Shown one piece after another: positions 14,357 to 20,622 of a stretch of 20,622 nucleotides of DNA. Origin of the DNA: an uncultured Clostridia bacterium. Its GTDB lineage: Bacteria; Bacillota; Clostridia; Oscillospirales; Acutalibacteraceae. Position 1 is the stretch's first letter. The number at the start of each line of letters is the position of its first letter. The stretch lies in NCBI GenBank assembly GCA_937876375.1, contig CALEHY010000012.1, positions 1 to 20,622 on the forward strand, written 5' to 3'. The notes under the pieces are model-generated. The model did no database searches, was not told the DNA's origin, and worked only from the letters and a program-made list of their open reading frames with translations. The position numbers were made by a program, and so were the translations under genes.

Positions 14357-14791
14357 TTACAGTATTTCTAACAATAAATCAATACCCATTTTGTAACTAT
14401 CCTTACCAAATCCAGAAATTTGTTTTACACACACTGGTGTGATAACGGATATCTTGCGAAAATCCTCTCTCTTGTGGATATCGCTCATATGCACCTCGAC
14501 AAATGGAGTGTAATCACTAACAGCCTCAATAGCATCACGAATCGCATATGAATAATGAGTATAAGCACCAGCATTAATAACAACGCCATCATAATCATTC
14601 ATGCTCTTGTGGATAATATCGATGATATCACCCTCATGATTAGACTGGTAGAATGACATATCAGCACCCTTGCCCTCACCATAAGCCTTTAGCTCGGCAT
14701 TAATATCAGCCAAGGTCTCTGCGCCATACACATTCTTCTTCCTAATGCCGGTCATATTCAAATTTGGACCATTTAATACTAAAATCTTCAT
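14357..14791 (-). CDS. aroQ: 3-Dehydroquinate dehydratase, type II
   Basis: It converts 3-dehydroquinate to 3-dehydroshikimate in the shikimate pathway. The 144 residues (normal length) start MKILVLNGPNLNMTG; the catalytic tyrosine is Tyr22 in NVYGAETL, followed by NAGAYTHYS (Asn73, His79) and VEVHMSDIHKRED (Glu99, His101). The family usually reads HxSN or HISN here, so HMSD is a slight variation. I choose the ATG at 14791, preceded by GGTGAT 3 bases upstream; the frame continues 66 bases further back through a hydrophobic, non-homologous stretch that includes the promoter. No other aro gene is in the window. Transcription may continue into efp. Confidence 0.95.
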   Translation of the reverse strand: MKILVLNGPNLNMTGIRKKNVYGAETLADINAELKAYGEGKGADMSFYQSNHEGDIIDIIHKSMNDYDGVVINAGAYTHYSYAIRDAIEAVSDYTPFVEVHMSDIHKREDFRKISVITPVCVKQISGFGKDSYKMGIDLLLEIL

Positions 14792-14806
14792 ATAATCACC
14801 AAAATA

Positions 14807-14835
14807 ATAATACCATATTAGCACCCGTAGTGCAA
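14807..14835 (-). promoter_or_regulatory. Promoter of aroQ (and perhaps efp)
   Basis: TTGCAC (14830-14835), 17 bases, TATTAT (14807-14812) on the minus strand. The leader would be only about 10 bases. Confidence 0.6.
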
Positions 14836-14840
14836 GATAA

Positions 14841-14867
14841 AGTAAAAAGCAGGTCATAGACCTGCTT
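14841..14867 (-). terminator. Terminator of rpsU
   Basis: AAGCAGGTC and GACCTGCTT (14847-14855 with 14859-14867) form a 9-bp stem with loop TAT, followed on the minus strand by TTTACTTTATC. It lies 5 bases after the rpsU stop, before the aroQ promoter. Confidence 0.82.
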
Positions 14868-14872
14868 ATAAA

Positions 14873-15049
14873 TTACTTATACTTTCTCTTACGAGCAGCT
14901 TCGCTCTTCTTCTTACGAGCAACAGATGGCTTCTCGTAATGCTCTCTCTTTCTTACCTCTTGGATGATACCATCACGAGAAGTCTGGCGCTTAAATCTAC
15001 GAAGTGCGCTATCAAGAGATTCATTCTCCTTAACTTTTACCTGACTCAC
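14873..15049 (-). CDS. rpsU: 30S ribosomal protein bS21
   Basis: The 58 residues start at a GTG (VSQVKVKENESLDS), then ALRRFKRQTSRDG and a basic tail KKKSEAARKRKYK: the bS21 family at its usual clostridial length. It binds the small-subunit platform near the anti-Shine-Dalgarno region and helps initiation. The GTG is supported by the very strong GGAGGGAGGG site (15056-15065), 6 bases upstream, and by homology; the frame extends upstream but without likeness to the family. The gene stands alone between its own promoter and terminator, not in the dnaG-rpoD arrangement. Confidence 0.96.
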   Translation of the reverse strand: MSQVKVKENESLDSALRRFKRQTSRDGIIQEVRKREHYEKPSVARKKKSEAARKRKYK

Positions 15050-15059
15050 TGTATTCCCT

Positions 15060-15077
15060 CCCTCCGACCATCGGGGG
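15060..15077 (-). promoter_or_regulatory. Hairpin over part of the rpsU ribosome binding site
   Basis: On the minus strand CCCCCGA (15071-15077) pairs with TCGGAGGG (15060-15067), with a single bulged A and a TGG loop. The 3' arm covers the first half of the double Shine-Dalgarno GGAGGGAGGG, leaving GAGGG free. Confidence 0.5.
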
Positions 15078-15104
15078 TTATTTGATAATTTTTTTATCGC
15101 GTTG

Positions 15105-15133
15105 ATTATAAACAATAATTAGACCAATGTCAA
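15105..15133 (-). promoter_or_regulatory. Sigma-A promoter of rpsU
   Basis: Consensus TTGACA (15128-15133), 17 bases, TATAAT (15105-15110) on the minus strand; the strongest promoter in the window. The leader is about 50 bases. Confidence 0.9.
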
Positions 15134-15150
15134 GTATTTTGTAAAATTAT

Positions 15151-15182
15151 GTAGCATTTTTTTGATAATAGTCGAATGCTAC
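15151..15182 (-). terminator. Weak stem-loop at the end of the FN3 protein gene
   Basis: GTAGCATT (15151-15158) pairs with AATGCTAC (15175-15182), overlapping the stop codon, with a 16-base loop. The downstream minus-strand sequence ACATAATTTTAC is only moderately T-rich. Confidence 0.4.
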
Positions 15183-16765
15183 TTGCACTTAATACTCTTT
15201 ACCGTACTAAAACTGCCATAAACATATGCTCCGTCAACAAGCTTGTATGCTCTAACCTTGACGAAATAAGTCTTACCACTTTCCAGATTGGACACAGTCT
15301 TCTCCTTAGTAGAAATACCAGAAACTGTTACCTTTCTAACCCCTTGACCAAAGCTACTGTCAGTAGACAAATAAATCTGGTATCCACTAGCAGAGTCAGC
15401 AACAGTCTTCCATGTTGCCTTGATATTATTCTTGCTAGGTGTGGTCAAGGTAGACAATGTCACCTTGTTAGGATTAGTCGCTGTCTTGAGCACGAAGGAA
15501 TAATCGCCATAGCCCTTGTCCTTAACATATGCCTTAACCTTAATAGAATAAATATTACCTGCTGTGAAATTGTTAAGGTTGGTAGAGGTGGCAGTAACAA
15601 CCTTACTAAAAGGGTCACCACCCTTTGTCACATTCTTGATATAAATATAGTATTTTGTGGCGTTAGGTACCTTGTTCCATTTTATAGAAATACTGTCAGT
15701 AGTTCTGGCAGTACGCTGTAGACCAGTAACCTGATTTTTCATTGTTCTAGTCTTAACGGTAATAGTAGAAGAATAATCTCCATTAGTACCAGTAGATGAT
15801 ATCGCCCTTACCTTTATTGTGTAGGAATTAGACTCTGTTAAGCCATTCAATGAAGTCTCGGTAGTAGTAACTGTCTTGTCAAAATCAGTATTCTTTGTGT
15901 TGTTGTGGATAGAAACATAATACTTTTGAGCATTAGTAGCCTTATTCCACTTGATACCTATTGACTCCTTAGCAATAGCGGTCACAGCTAGTCCAGCAAC
16001 CTTTGCTGGTTTCACTGGTGCTGTCGTAGTGGTCGTAGTAGTTGTGGTAGTAGTTGTTGTTGTAGTGGTCGAGGTTGATGGTGCAGTAGTGGTCTGCTCC
16101 ACCAAATAATACTTATTGGTGTATTTTGAATATCTATTAATAGTGATACCTAATCCCTGTGTTTTCATCTTGTTATAAAATACAGAATTAAGGGATATAG
16201 GATTACCGTCAGAGTCATATTCACTCTTTGTAGGTGATTTAACAAATTTTGACCAAATAATATCATCAATATGGCAGGAGGCACTAGAATATTTACCAAC
16301 GCCATAATTGGAATGATAAATCTGCATCTTTTTGCTATCAATATGCTGTATCATAAATGTATGAGTTGAGCCACCACCGTAGCCACCATAATGCACCACG
16401 TCACCAGGCTGTGCATTGTTGATAAAGAAATCACGAATATTCTTTGCATCAGCCTCGGTAGGAGTGGAATTCTTAACGATAAGCTTCTTTACAGTGTAGT
16501 AATTATCAGTATGGTCAACTAGATAATTGTCATGTAGTCGTTCGTAATTATAGCTAACGCCATATAGTTTTTCACACACCATTGATACAAAACCAAAGCA
16601 GTTGCCAACAACTGCAGCATCCTTACCAGGGATAAAGCCAGTGGTCTTTTGTATAGAGACAAGCTTGTCCTCTGCATACATTTTTGTCGCACCAAAAGCT
16701 GTGTTACAGCTGAATGCACAAATCATCATCACAACGGCTAACGCCAATGACAAAAACCTTTTCAC
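15179..16765 (-). CDS. Secreted NlpC/P60-like cysteine peptidase-fold protein with poly-Thr linker and three FN3 domains
   Basis: The 528-aa protein has a signal peptide (about 1-25, ending TAFG/ATK). Residues 50-175 look like a papain-type amidase domain of the NlpC/P60 or CHAP kind: GNCFGFVSMVC with candidate nucleophile Cys56, AQPGDVVHYGG, and THTFMIQHID with candidate His135, then IYHSNYG with His151 or Asn153 as a possible third residue. Residues about 225-250 are a Thr-rich linker with a run of 16 Thr, probably an extended, perhaps glycosylated, spacer. Three fibronectin type III repeats follow (about 252-342, 343-434 and 435-528), each with the IKWNK or ATWK and Y-x-I-K-V-R-A-Y signatures. 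There is no sortase motif. The GTG start follows AAAGGGG at 9 bases. A secreted peptidoglycan or peptide amidase is likely; FN3 domains may bind glycans or act as spacers. Confidence 0.8.
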   Translation of the reverse strand: MKRFLSLALAVVMMICAFSCNTAFGATKMYAEDKLVSIQKTTGFIPGKDAAVVGNCFGFVSMVCEKLYGVSYNYERLHDNYLVDHTDNYYTVKKLIVKNSTPTEADAKNIRDFFINNAQPGDVVHYGGYGGGSTHTFMIQHIDSKKMQIYHSNYGVGKYSSASCHIDDIIWSKFVKSPTKSEYDSDGNPISLNSVFYNKMKTQGLGITINRYSKYTNKYYLVEQTTTAPSTSTTTTTTTTTTTTTTTTAPVKPAKVAGLAVTAIAKESIGIKWNKATNAQKYYVSIHNNTKNTDFDKTVTTTETSLNGLTESNSYTIKVRAISSTGTNGDYSSTITVKTRTMKNQVTGLQRTARTTDSISIKWNKVPNATKYYIYIKNVTKGGDPFSKVVTATSTNLNNFTAGNIYSIKVKAYVKDKGYGDYSFVLKTATNPNKVTLSTLTTPSKNNIKATWKTVADSASGYQIYLSTDSSFGQGVRKVTVSGISTKEKTVSNLESGKTYFVKVRAYKLVDGAYVYGSFSTVKSIKCK

Positions 16766-16797
16766 AGACTATCCCCTTTCTTCAAAAAACTTTTGAT

Positions 16798-16826
16798 ATT
16801 ATATCATAATTTGCACTAAAGGTCAA
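16798..16826 (-). promoter_or_regulatory. Sigma-A promoter of the FN3 protein gene
   Basis: TTGACC (16821-16826), 17 bases, TATAAT (16798-16803) on the minus strand, about 33 bases before the GTG. Confidence 0.8.
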
Positions 16827-16850
16827 ATTTGTACAATTATAATGTTTTTA

Positions 16851-16879
16851 TTGCATAAAAGATAATATTATGTCATAAT
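16851..16879 (+). promoter_or_regulatory. Promoter of the BY-kinase operon
   Basis: TTGCAT (16851-16856), 17 bases, CATAAT (16874-16879). The leader is about 28 bases. The sequence AGGTCAAAT occurs both at the opposing promoter's -35 (16820-16828) and in this leader (16895-16903). Confidence 0.6.
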
Positions 16880-16913
16880 TATAAAAAAACACTGAGGTCA
16901 AATCTTTATAAAA

Positions 16914-18239
16914 ATGAAAAAAGATATATCATCAATCAATCTAAAGCTAAATTATTTCATAACAAAACTAAAACAAATATGGATAATCATGCTGATATCA
17001 TCAGTGATATGTGGTGTACTAGGTGGCGTAACTGCTAGAGCAATATACAAGCCTGTATACACTGTTACACAATCATTCACTATTGAGCTAAAGGAGTATC
17101 CAAACGCTAACCAAGCCAGTATATCCGACAACCAGTTGAGTAAGACACTACCTAGCTTAATGAGCTCTGAGACCTTTATGGAATATATGGTCAAGTTCGT
17201 AAAGGAAAAAGGCGCTAACGGTCGATTCATGGTGTCGTCACTGAGCAATTCCAATATCTTCAATATCACAGTTGAGGGCGACAGCAACGAGGATTGTATC
17301 AGCATACTTGACATATTCGAGGAGCATTATGCTGACCTTACCGAAAAGGTAGTTGGTGAAAGTAAAATAAAGTTTTTTACAGAGCCTATCACAAGTCCCC
17401 TACCATCGAATGCCCCAAGCTATGTAGCTGGTGCAGTAATCGGTGCTGGACTGTCAATAGCACTATTTATAGCGATACTGGTCATCAAAACAATGACCAC
17501 CAAGACGATACTCGACTCTGCAGAGGCAGAAGAACTACTTAACGCCAAATGTCTTGCAGAAATCAAGGAAATACGCACAAAGAAGCGTAGCGATAACAAA
17601 AATAATAACAAAAACAATATGCCACTGATATCGGACGAAAGTGCTGATTTGGAGCTGAAGCAGAGCATCAACACACTGACGATGAATGTGCTACAAAAGA
17701 CAGAGAACAAGGGATACAAAACAATACTGTTAACTAGTACAATCTCTGGTGAGGGCAAAACCTCTGTATCAGTCAATCTTGCCACAAATCTTGCTATACT
17801 AGGCAAGACGGTTATTATCGTAGATTGCGACCTTCGTTCTCCAAGCGTTGCAACGCATCTTGATACAAAAATTAACACTAGCCTTTCATCAGTTATTGAG
17901 GGCAATGCCGATATAAAGAACGCTATCACAAGCACTAACACGCCAAATCTCGATATGCTAGGCAACGCTGACACTGACGCTAATGCTTCCGAAAATGTCG
18001 CAGACAAAAGACTTGCTGATATAATAGATGGCCTTAAAGCTCAATACGACTATGTCATCATTGACACACCACCAGTCGGATTTTTGGGCGATGGTTTATC
18101 ACTCAGCGACGCAGCAGATGCATTTGTTTATGTCGTGTCACATAACTATGTCAACACAAGCTATGTTACAAGGAATCTATCATCATTCGACGGCGCAAAT
18201 GCAAAGATGCTAGGCTTTGTAATCAATCACAAACAGTGA
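16914..18239 (+). CDS. Fused Wzz-type chain-length regulator and BY-kinase-like ATPase
   Basis: The 441 residues join two units that most Firmicutes encode separately (CpsC and CpsD). Residues 1-195 have two membrane helices (about 22-43 and 170-192) around an extracellular Wzz domain. Residues 240-441 are a cytoplasmic P-loop kinase with Walker A TSTISGEGKTS (Lys282), Walker A' VIIVDCDLRSP (299-309, Asp304 and Asp306) and Walker B YVIIDTPP (380-387). An Asn/Lys-rich linker (222-237) lies between. Such proteins control polysaccharide polymer length and export. The chain ends MLGFVINHKQ, without the C-terminal tyrosine cluster that BY-kinases autophosphorylate; the last Tyr is 417. The ribosome site is weak (GAGG 16 bases upstream). 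It overlaps nothing but is coupled to the next gene, whose ribosome site includes its stop codon. Confidence 0.9.
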   Translation: MKKDISSINLKLNYFITKLKQIWIIMLISSVICGVLGGVTARAIYKPVYTVTQSFTIELKEYPNANQASISDNQLSKTLPSLMSSETFMEYMVKFVKEKGANGRFMVSSLSNSNIFNITVEGDSNEDCISILDIFEEHYADLTEKVVGESKIKFFTEPITSPLPSNAPSYVAGAVIGAGLSIALFIAILVIKTMTTKTILDSAEAEELLNAKCLAEIKEIRTKKRSDNKNNNKNNMPLISDESADLELKQSINTLTMNVLQKTENKGYKTILLTSTISGEGKTSVSVNLATNLAILGKTVIIVDCDLRSPSVATHLDTKINTSLSSVIEGNADIKNAITSTNTPNLDMLGNADTDANASENVADKRLADIIDGLKAQYDYVIIDTPPVGFLGDGLSLSDAADAFVYVVSHNYVNTSYVTRNLSSFDGANAKMLGFVINHKQ

Positions 18240-18249
18240 GGTAAAATAA

Positions 18250-19263
18250 ATGAAAAACATAATCAAATGCTTATTAATTATCCTAATCGTTGCAATAATT
18301 ATTGCACTAATTTTCACAACAATTTTCTACATAGCACCGAATGCTAATATCAAGCGTTATCGCAATCAGCTAGAAGTACAAAGCGCAGAAAAACTAGAGA
18401 AAAAAGACTGTATCCATTTTTTAAATACTGACAGCTCTGACGCTATATTAATCGAGAGTGACGGACATTATGCACTAGTCGATTGTGGAGAGGACAGCGA
18501 CAATCCAAGAGGCTTTGAAGAGCTAGTATACAAGGGATACGAAAACGAGATACTAGATTATCTTAAGAAGAATGCCACTGGTGCTGATGGCAAGGTGCAC
18601 CTTGATTTCGTACTAGGAACACACAGCCACTCTGACCATATCGGTGGATTTGATACAATAATTGAGGACGAGAGTGTCATCATAGACAGAGCATATCTAA
18701 AGGTGTATGATGAGAGCAAAATAAACAGTCACGAGGTTGAGGCTTGGGATAACAAAGAGGTATACGAGCAGATGGTAAACGCTCTAAACAAGAAGAATAT
18801 CCCTATCATATCCGATATCACAGAAAAGCAGTTCAAGCTAGGCAATTTTGACATAACACTGTTCAACACAGAGTATGACAACAGTGGCCTCATCGTTGGA
18901 GAAAACGACAACTCTATCGGAACACTGATAGAGAAGAACGGTGCAAGGGTGTTCCTAGCAGCAGATATCGACAACATCAATGGTGATGAGGACAGAATCG
19001 GTAAAGAGCTAGGCAAAGTTGATTTGTTAAAGGTCGGACACCATAGCTACAGCAAATCAACCTCATCAGGCTGGCTAAAGAATCTCGACCCAGACATTTG
19101 TGTCGTCACAAATCTATACGAAAAGACTGACAAAAACACACTACGTCGTATCACAAGAATTGCAAAATCCCCTATTCTCACCACTGGTGGAGAGAACGGT
19201 GTCATCGCTAGTATCGACGACGATGGCAAAATCACATACTACAACAATAACGACAAACATTAA
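18250..19263 (+). CDS. Membrane-anchored metallo-beta-lactamase-fold hydrolase, ComEC C-terminal type
   Basis: The 337-aa protein has a membrane helix at residues 5-29 and then an extracellular MBL-fold domain. Its metal site is seen in HSHSDH (His125, His127, Asp129, His130), preceded by LVDCGE (Asp78) and followed by FLAADID and KVGHHSYSKS. This HxHxDH...GHHGS-like arrangement is that of ComEC/Rec2 C-terminal domains and stand-alone relatives, which include nucleases and phosphodiesterases. It lacks the ComEC membrane channel, so DNA uptake is not implied. The ATG follows GTGAGG, shared with the stop of the upstream BY-kinase gene, so it is translated with it. Together they suggest a role at the cell surface in polysaccharide or teichoic acid processing; that is inference. 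A strong terminator ends the operon. Confidence 0.85.
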   Translation: MKNIIKCLLIILIVAIIIALIFTTIFYIAPNANIKRYRNQLEVQSAEKLEKKDCIHFLNTDSSDAILIESDGHYALVDCGEDSDNPRGFEELVYKGYENEILDYLKKNATGADGKVHLDFVLGTHSHSDHIGGFDTIIEDESVIIDRAYLKVYDESKINSHEVEAWDNKEVYEQMVNALNKKNIPIISDITEKQFKLGNFDITLFNTEYDNSGLIVGENDNSIGTLIEKNGARVFLAADIDNINGDEDRIGKELGKVDLLKVGHHSYSKSTSSGWLKNLDPDICVVTNLYEKTDKNTLRRITRIAKSPILTTGGENGVIASIDDDGKITYYNNNDKH

Positions 19264-19297
19264 AAAAATAACGGTGCAATGCACCGTTATTTTTTAT
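19262..19297 (+). terminator. Terminator of the BY-kinase/MBL operon
   Basis: AAAAATAACGGTGC pairs with GCACCGTTATTTTT, starting at the stop codon, with the T-tract inside and after the 3' arm. The remaining spacer to 19402 shows nothing further. Confidence 0.9.
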
Positions 19298-19402
19298 CCC
19301 TAATTCTAAAAAAGAGATAATATCCTCCTCCGAAAATGTACATATCTAAAATATTGCGACAACCCTTTTTAACTCAAAATGTAACATTCATCAAAAAAAC
19401 AT

Positions 19403-20542
19403 CTAATTGCTTATAACACTTAGTATTGAAAAAAACGTAACTATTGTAACGCCAAAAAACAAGAATATTCCAAGCCCTACTCCAGAATGTATTCCAACAA
19501 ATATGCCTAACGCTAATCCTAGAATTATTGGGATAACTATTGTTAATATCATTTTTATAGTTTCTATTTTATCTTCTTTTGCTTGAGCTTGTTCCTCTTC
19601 CAGAATTTTTTGCTCTTTCATTTTTTGAATAGCTTCGTCATATTTTGGAGTAAGTTTTTCTAAATAATTATCGAATTCAGGTTTATTGAAATACTCAATA
19701 ATTAATTTTGCTCTAGTTAACGATTTGATATTATTTCTCACAATCAAATGCTCAATCTCGTTTAGATATTCTTTTTCAGTTCTCTTTGTTATTCTATTGC
19801 TTAAAATATCAATTAAAAGATTAGATATAGTTTCACATTCTCTTATAGATAAGCTATTTTTGTTGTTTATTATACTTGCAGTAGATGCTGCAGATGCAGA
19901 ACCTTGCGAATAAGAATTCTTGAGCACTTGCAATTGAGCTACTTTTTCATTTTCATCAACTTCTTTTCTACACAAAATAGTTTTATTAAACCCTAAAATA
20001 TATAGTTCAACTTTTATGAGATTGTAAATGTTTTCATCAATAGTTACTTTAGTAACATCGATATTTTTTAATCCATCTGCGGACATTGAAACATAGCCAT
20101 TTTTAGTTTCATGTGATTTCGTAGTAGTATAATCCTGTGTTGTATGAAAGCCTCCCATTGATACGCCACCAACTGAAGCTCCTGTATAGATTACTTTTGA
20201 TGGATGATAGGTATAAGTAATAATTTCTTTCGATTTTACTGAAAAATTTACATTTCTATATTTTGCATTATCTGATTCACAATAAAATTCACCATTTGAA
20301 CACTTGAAAACTTTATACAATGTATTATTTGAATATACATCAAAAAGACATTCACCATCTAAATTGTTTAATTCATATTCATTTTTTGCTTGTTCATATA
20401 ATGAATATACATTTTTGTAATTCAATCCTAAATCAGAAGCAATAACTTTTGCTTTTATTCTTTGGTTAGAATCAGACATATTATTACAATCCTTCGCCTG
20501 ACATTCATTGTAAAACTTTATCAATAATTCCTTTTTATTCAT
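19403..20542 (-). CDS. Unknown 379-aa protein with two C-terminal membrane helices
   Basis: I do not recognise the family. Residues 27-56 (IKAKVIASDLGLNYKNVYSLYEQ, in part) look like a helix-turn-helix or similar small helical motif. Residues 62-200 are probably beta-rich, with a Gly-rich GASVGGVSMGGFHTT segment (121-135). Residues 205-295 are helical, 297-330 is a Lys/Glu-rich coiled coil, and two hydrophobic helices (about 331-351 and 354-377) end the chain, so the bulk of the protein would be cytoplasmic. Composition is clearly richer in A, T, Asn and Lys than the neighbouring genes, which suggests later acquisition. The ATG follows AGGAGA at 6 bases. It is preceded by a terminator and shares no transcript with the genes to its left. 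Confidence 0.8.
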   Translation of the reverse strand: MNKKELLIKFYNECQAKDCNNMSDSNQRIKAKVIASDLGLNYKNVYSLYEQAKNEYELNNLDGECLFDVYSNNTLYKVFKCSNGEFYCESDNAKYRNVNFSVKSKEIITYTYHPSKVIYTGASVGGVSMGGFHTTQDYTTTKSHETKNGYVSMSADGLKNIDVTKVTIDENIYNLIKVELYILGFNKTILCRKEVDENEKVAQLQVLKNSYSQGSASAASTASIINNKNSLSIRECETISNLLIDILSNRITKRTEKEYLNEIEHLIVRNNIKSLTRAKLIIEYFNKPEFDNYLEKLTPKYDEAIQKMKEQKILEEEQAQAKEDKIETIKMILTIVIPIILGLALGIFVGIHSGVGLGIFLFFGVTIVTFFSILSVISN

Positions 20543-20564
20543 AAATAATCTCCTATCTCTTTTT

Positions 20565-20601
20565 TAAAATAAAAAATGCGTACAGCCGAAGCTATACGCA
20601 T
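20565..20601 (-). terminator. UUCG-tetraloop terminator just upstream of the 379-aa gene
   Basis: On the minus strand ATGCGTATAGC-TTCG-GCTGTACGCAT (one G-U pair) followed by TTTTTATTTT. It would end a gene beyond the right edge; if the promoter lies beyond 20601 it could instead attenuate the 379-aa gene, since no promoter is clear between it and the start. Confidence 0.85.
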
Positions 20602-20622
20602 AAAAAACACATAGCTCAACTG

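Noticed and set aside
16018..16081. Possible trinucleotide microsatellite
   Set aside because: The Thr run uses mixed ACA, ACT and ACC codons, so it is not a pure DNA repeat prone to slippage.
18250..19263. Competence protein ComEC
   Set aside because: Only the MBL-fold part is present behind a single membrane helix; the channel domain is absent.

Overview
The window looks like the chromosome of a low-GC gut Clostridia, probably Oscillospirales/Ruminococcus. The reasons are AT-rich spacers with clear sigma-A promoters (TTGAnn-17-TATAAT), strong AGGAGG ribosome binding sites, a 58-residue bS21, a type I-alpha glutamine synthetase with own leader, a CD1247-like zinc protein next to efp, and secreted proteins of a ruminococcal type (Thr-rich linkers, FN3 domains, CxxC/GHKY repeats). 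I see no tRNA, rRNA, CRISPR array, transposase or phage gene. Almost every gene has a recognisable promoter or terminator, and no stretch over 300 bases lacks a gene.

Layout. 1-2306 (-): a large secreted surface protein that runs off the left edge. 2446-2691 (+): an 81-aa HPr-like protein whose catalytic His15 is replaced by Asp while Ser46 is kept. 2735-3826 (-): a metallophosphoesterase with a C-terminal membrane anchor. 3941-4060 (+): a 39-aa Cys/Gly-rich hydrophobic mini-protein resembling YjcZ-type sporulation peptides. 4114-8976 (-): a five-gene operon with its own promoter (9042-9070) and terminator (4076-4104), in the order SCP2-like protein, class III PLP aminotransferase, transketolase N-subunit, transketolase C-subunit, second SCP2-like protein. 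9163-10506 (-): glnA, behind a promoter and a terminator-like hairpin in its leader. 10687-11892 (-): a CapA-family membrane protein. 12046-13122 (+): a CaCA-family cation antiporter. 13295-15049 (-): zinc protein, efp, aroQ and rpsU. 15179-16765 (-): a secreted NlpC/P60-like protein with a poly-Thr linker and three FN3 domains. 16914-19263 (+): a fused Wzz/BY-kinase followed by a membrane-anchored ComEC-type metallo-beta-lactamase-fold protein. 19403-20542 (-): an AT-rich orphan with two C-terminal membrane segments.

The best candidate for an undescribed system is the five-gene operon. Two carbon-backbone enzymes (a TPP ketol transferase made of two subunits, and a PLP aminotransferase of the glutamate-1-semialdehyde aminomutase type) are bracketed by two SCP2-like, probably hydrophobic-ligand-binding proteins. 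No heme or pentose-phosphate genes are nearby. The arrangement suggests synthesis of an amino-containing lipid, or of an amino-ketose attached to a lipid, with the SCP2 proteins holding the hydrophobic intermediate. This is inference; the families are seen, the product is not.

Most of the other genes are housekeeping (glnA, efp, aroQ, rpsU, antiporter). Points of regulatory interest are the glnA leader hairpin, the GC-rich rpsU leader hairpin over part of an extended Shine-Dalgarno, and a palindrome upstream of efp.
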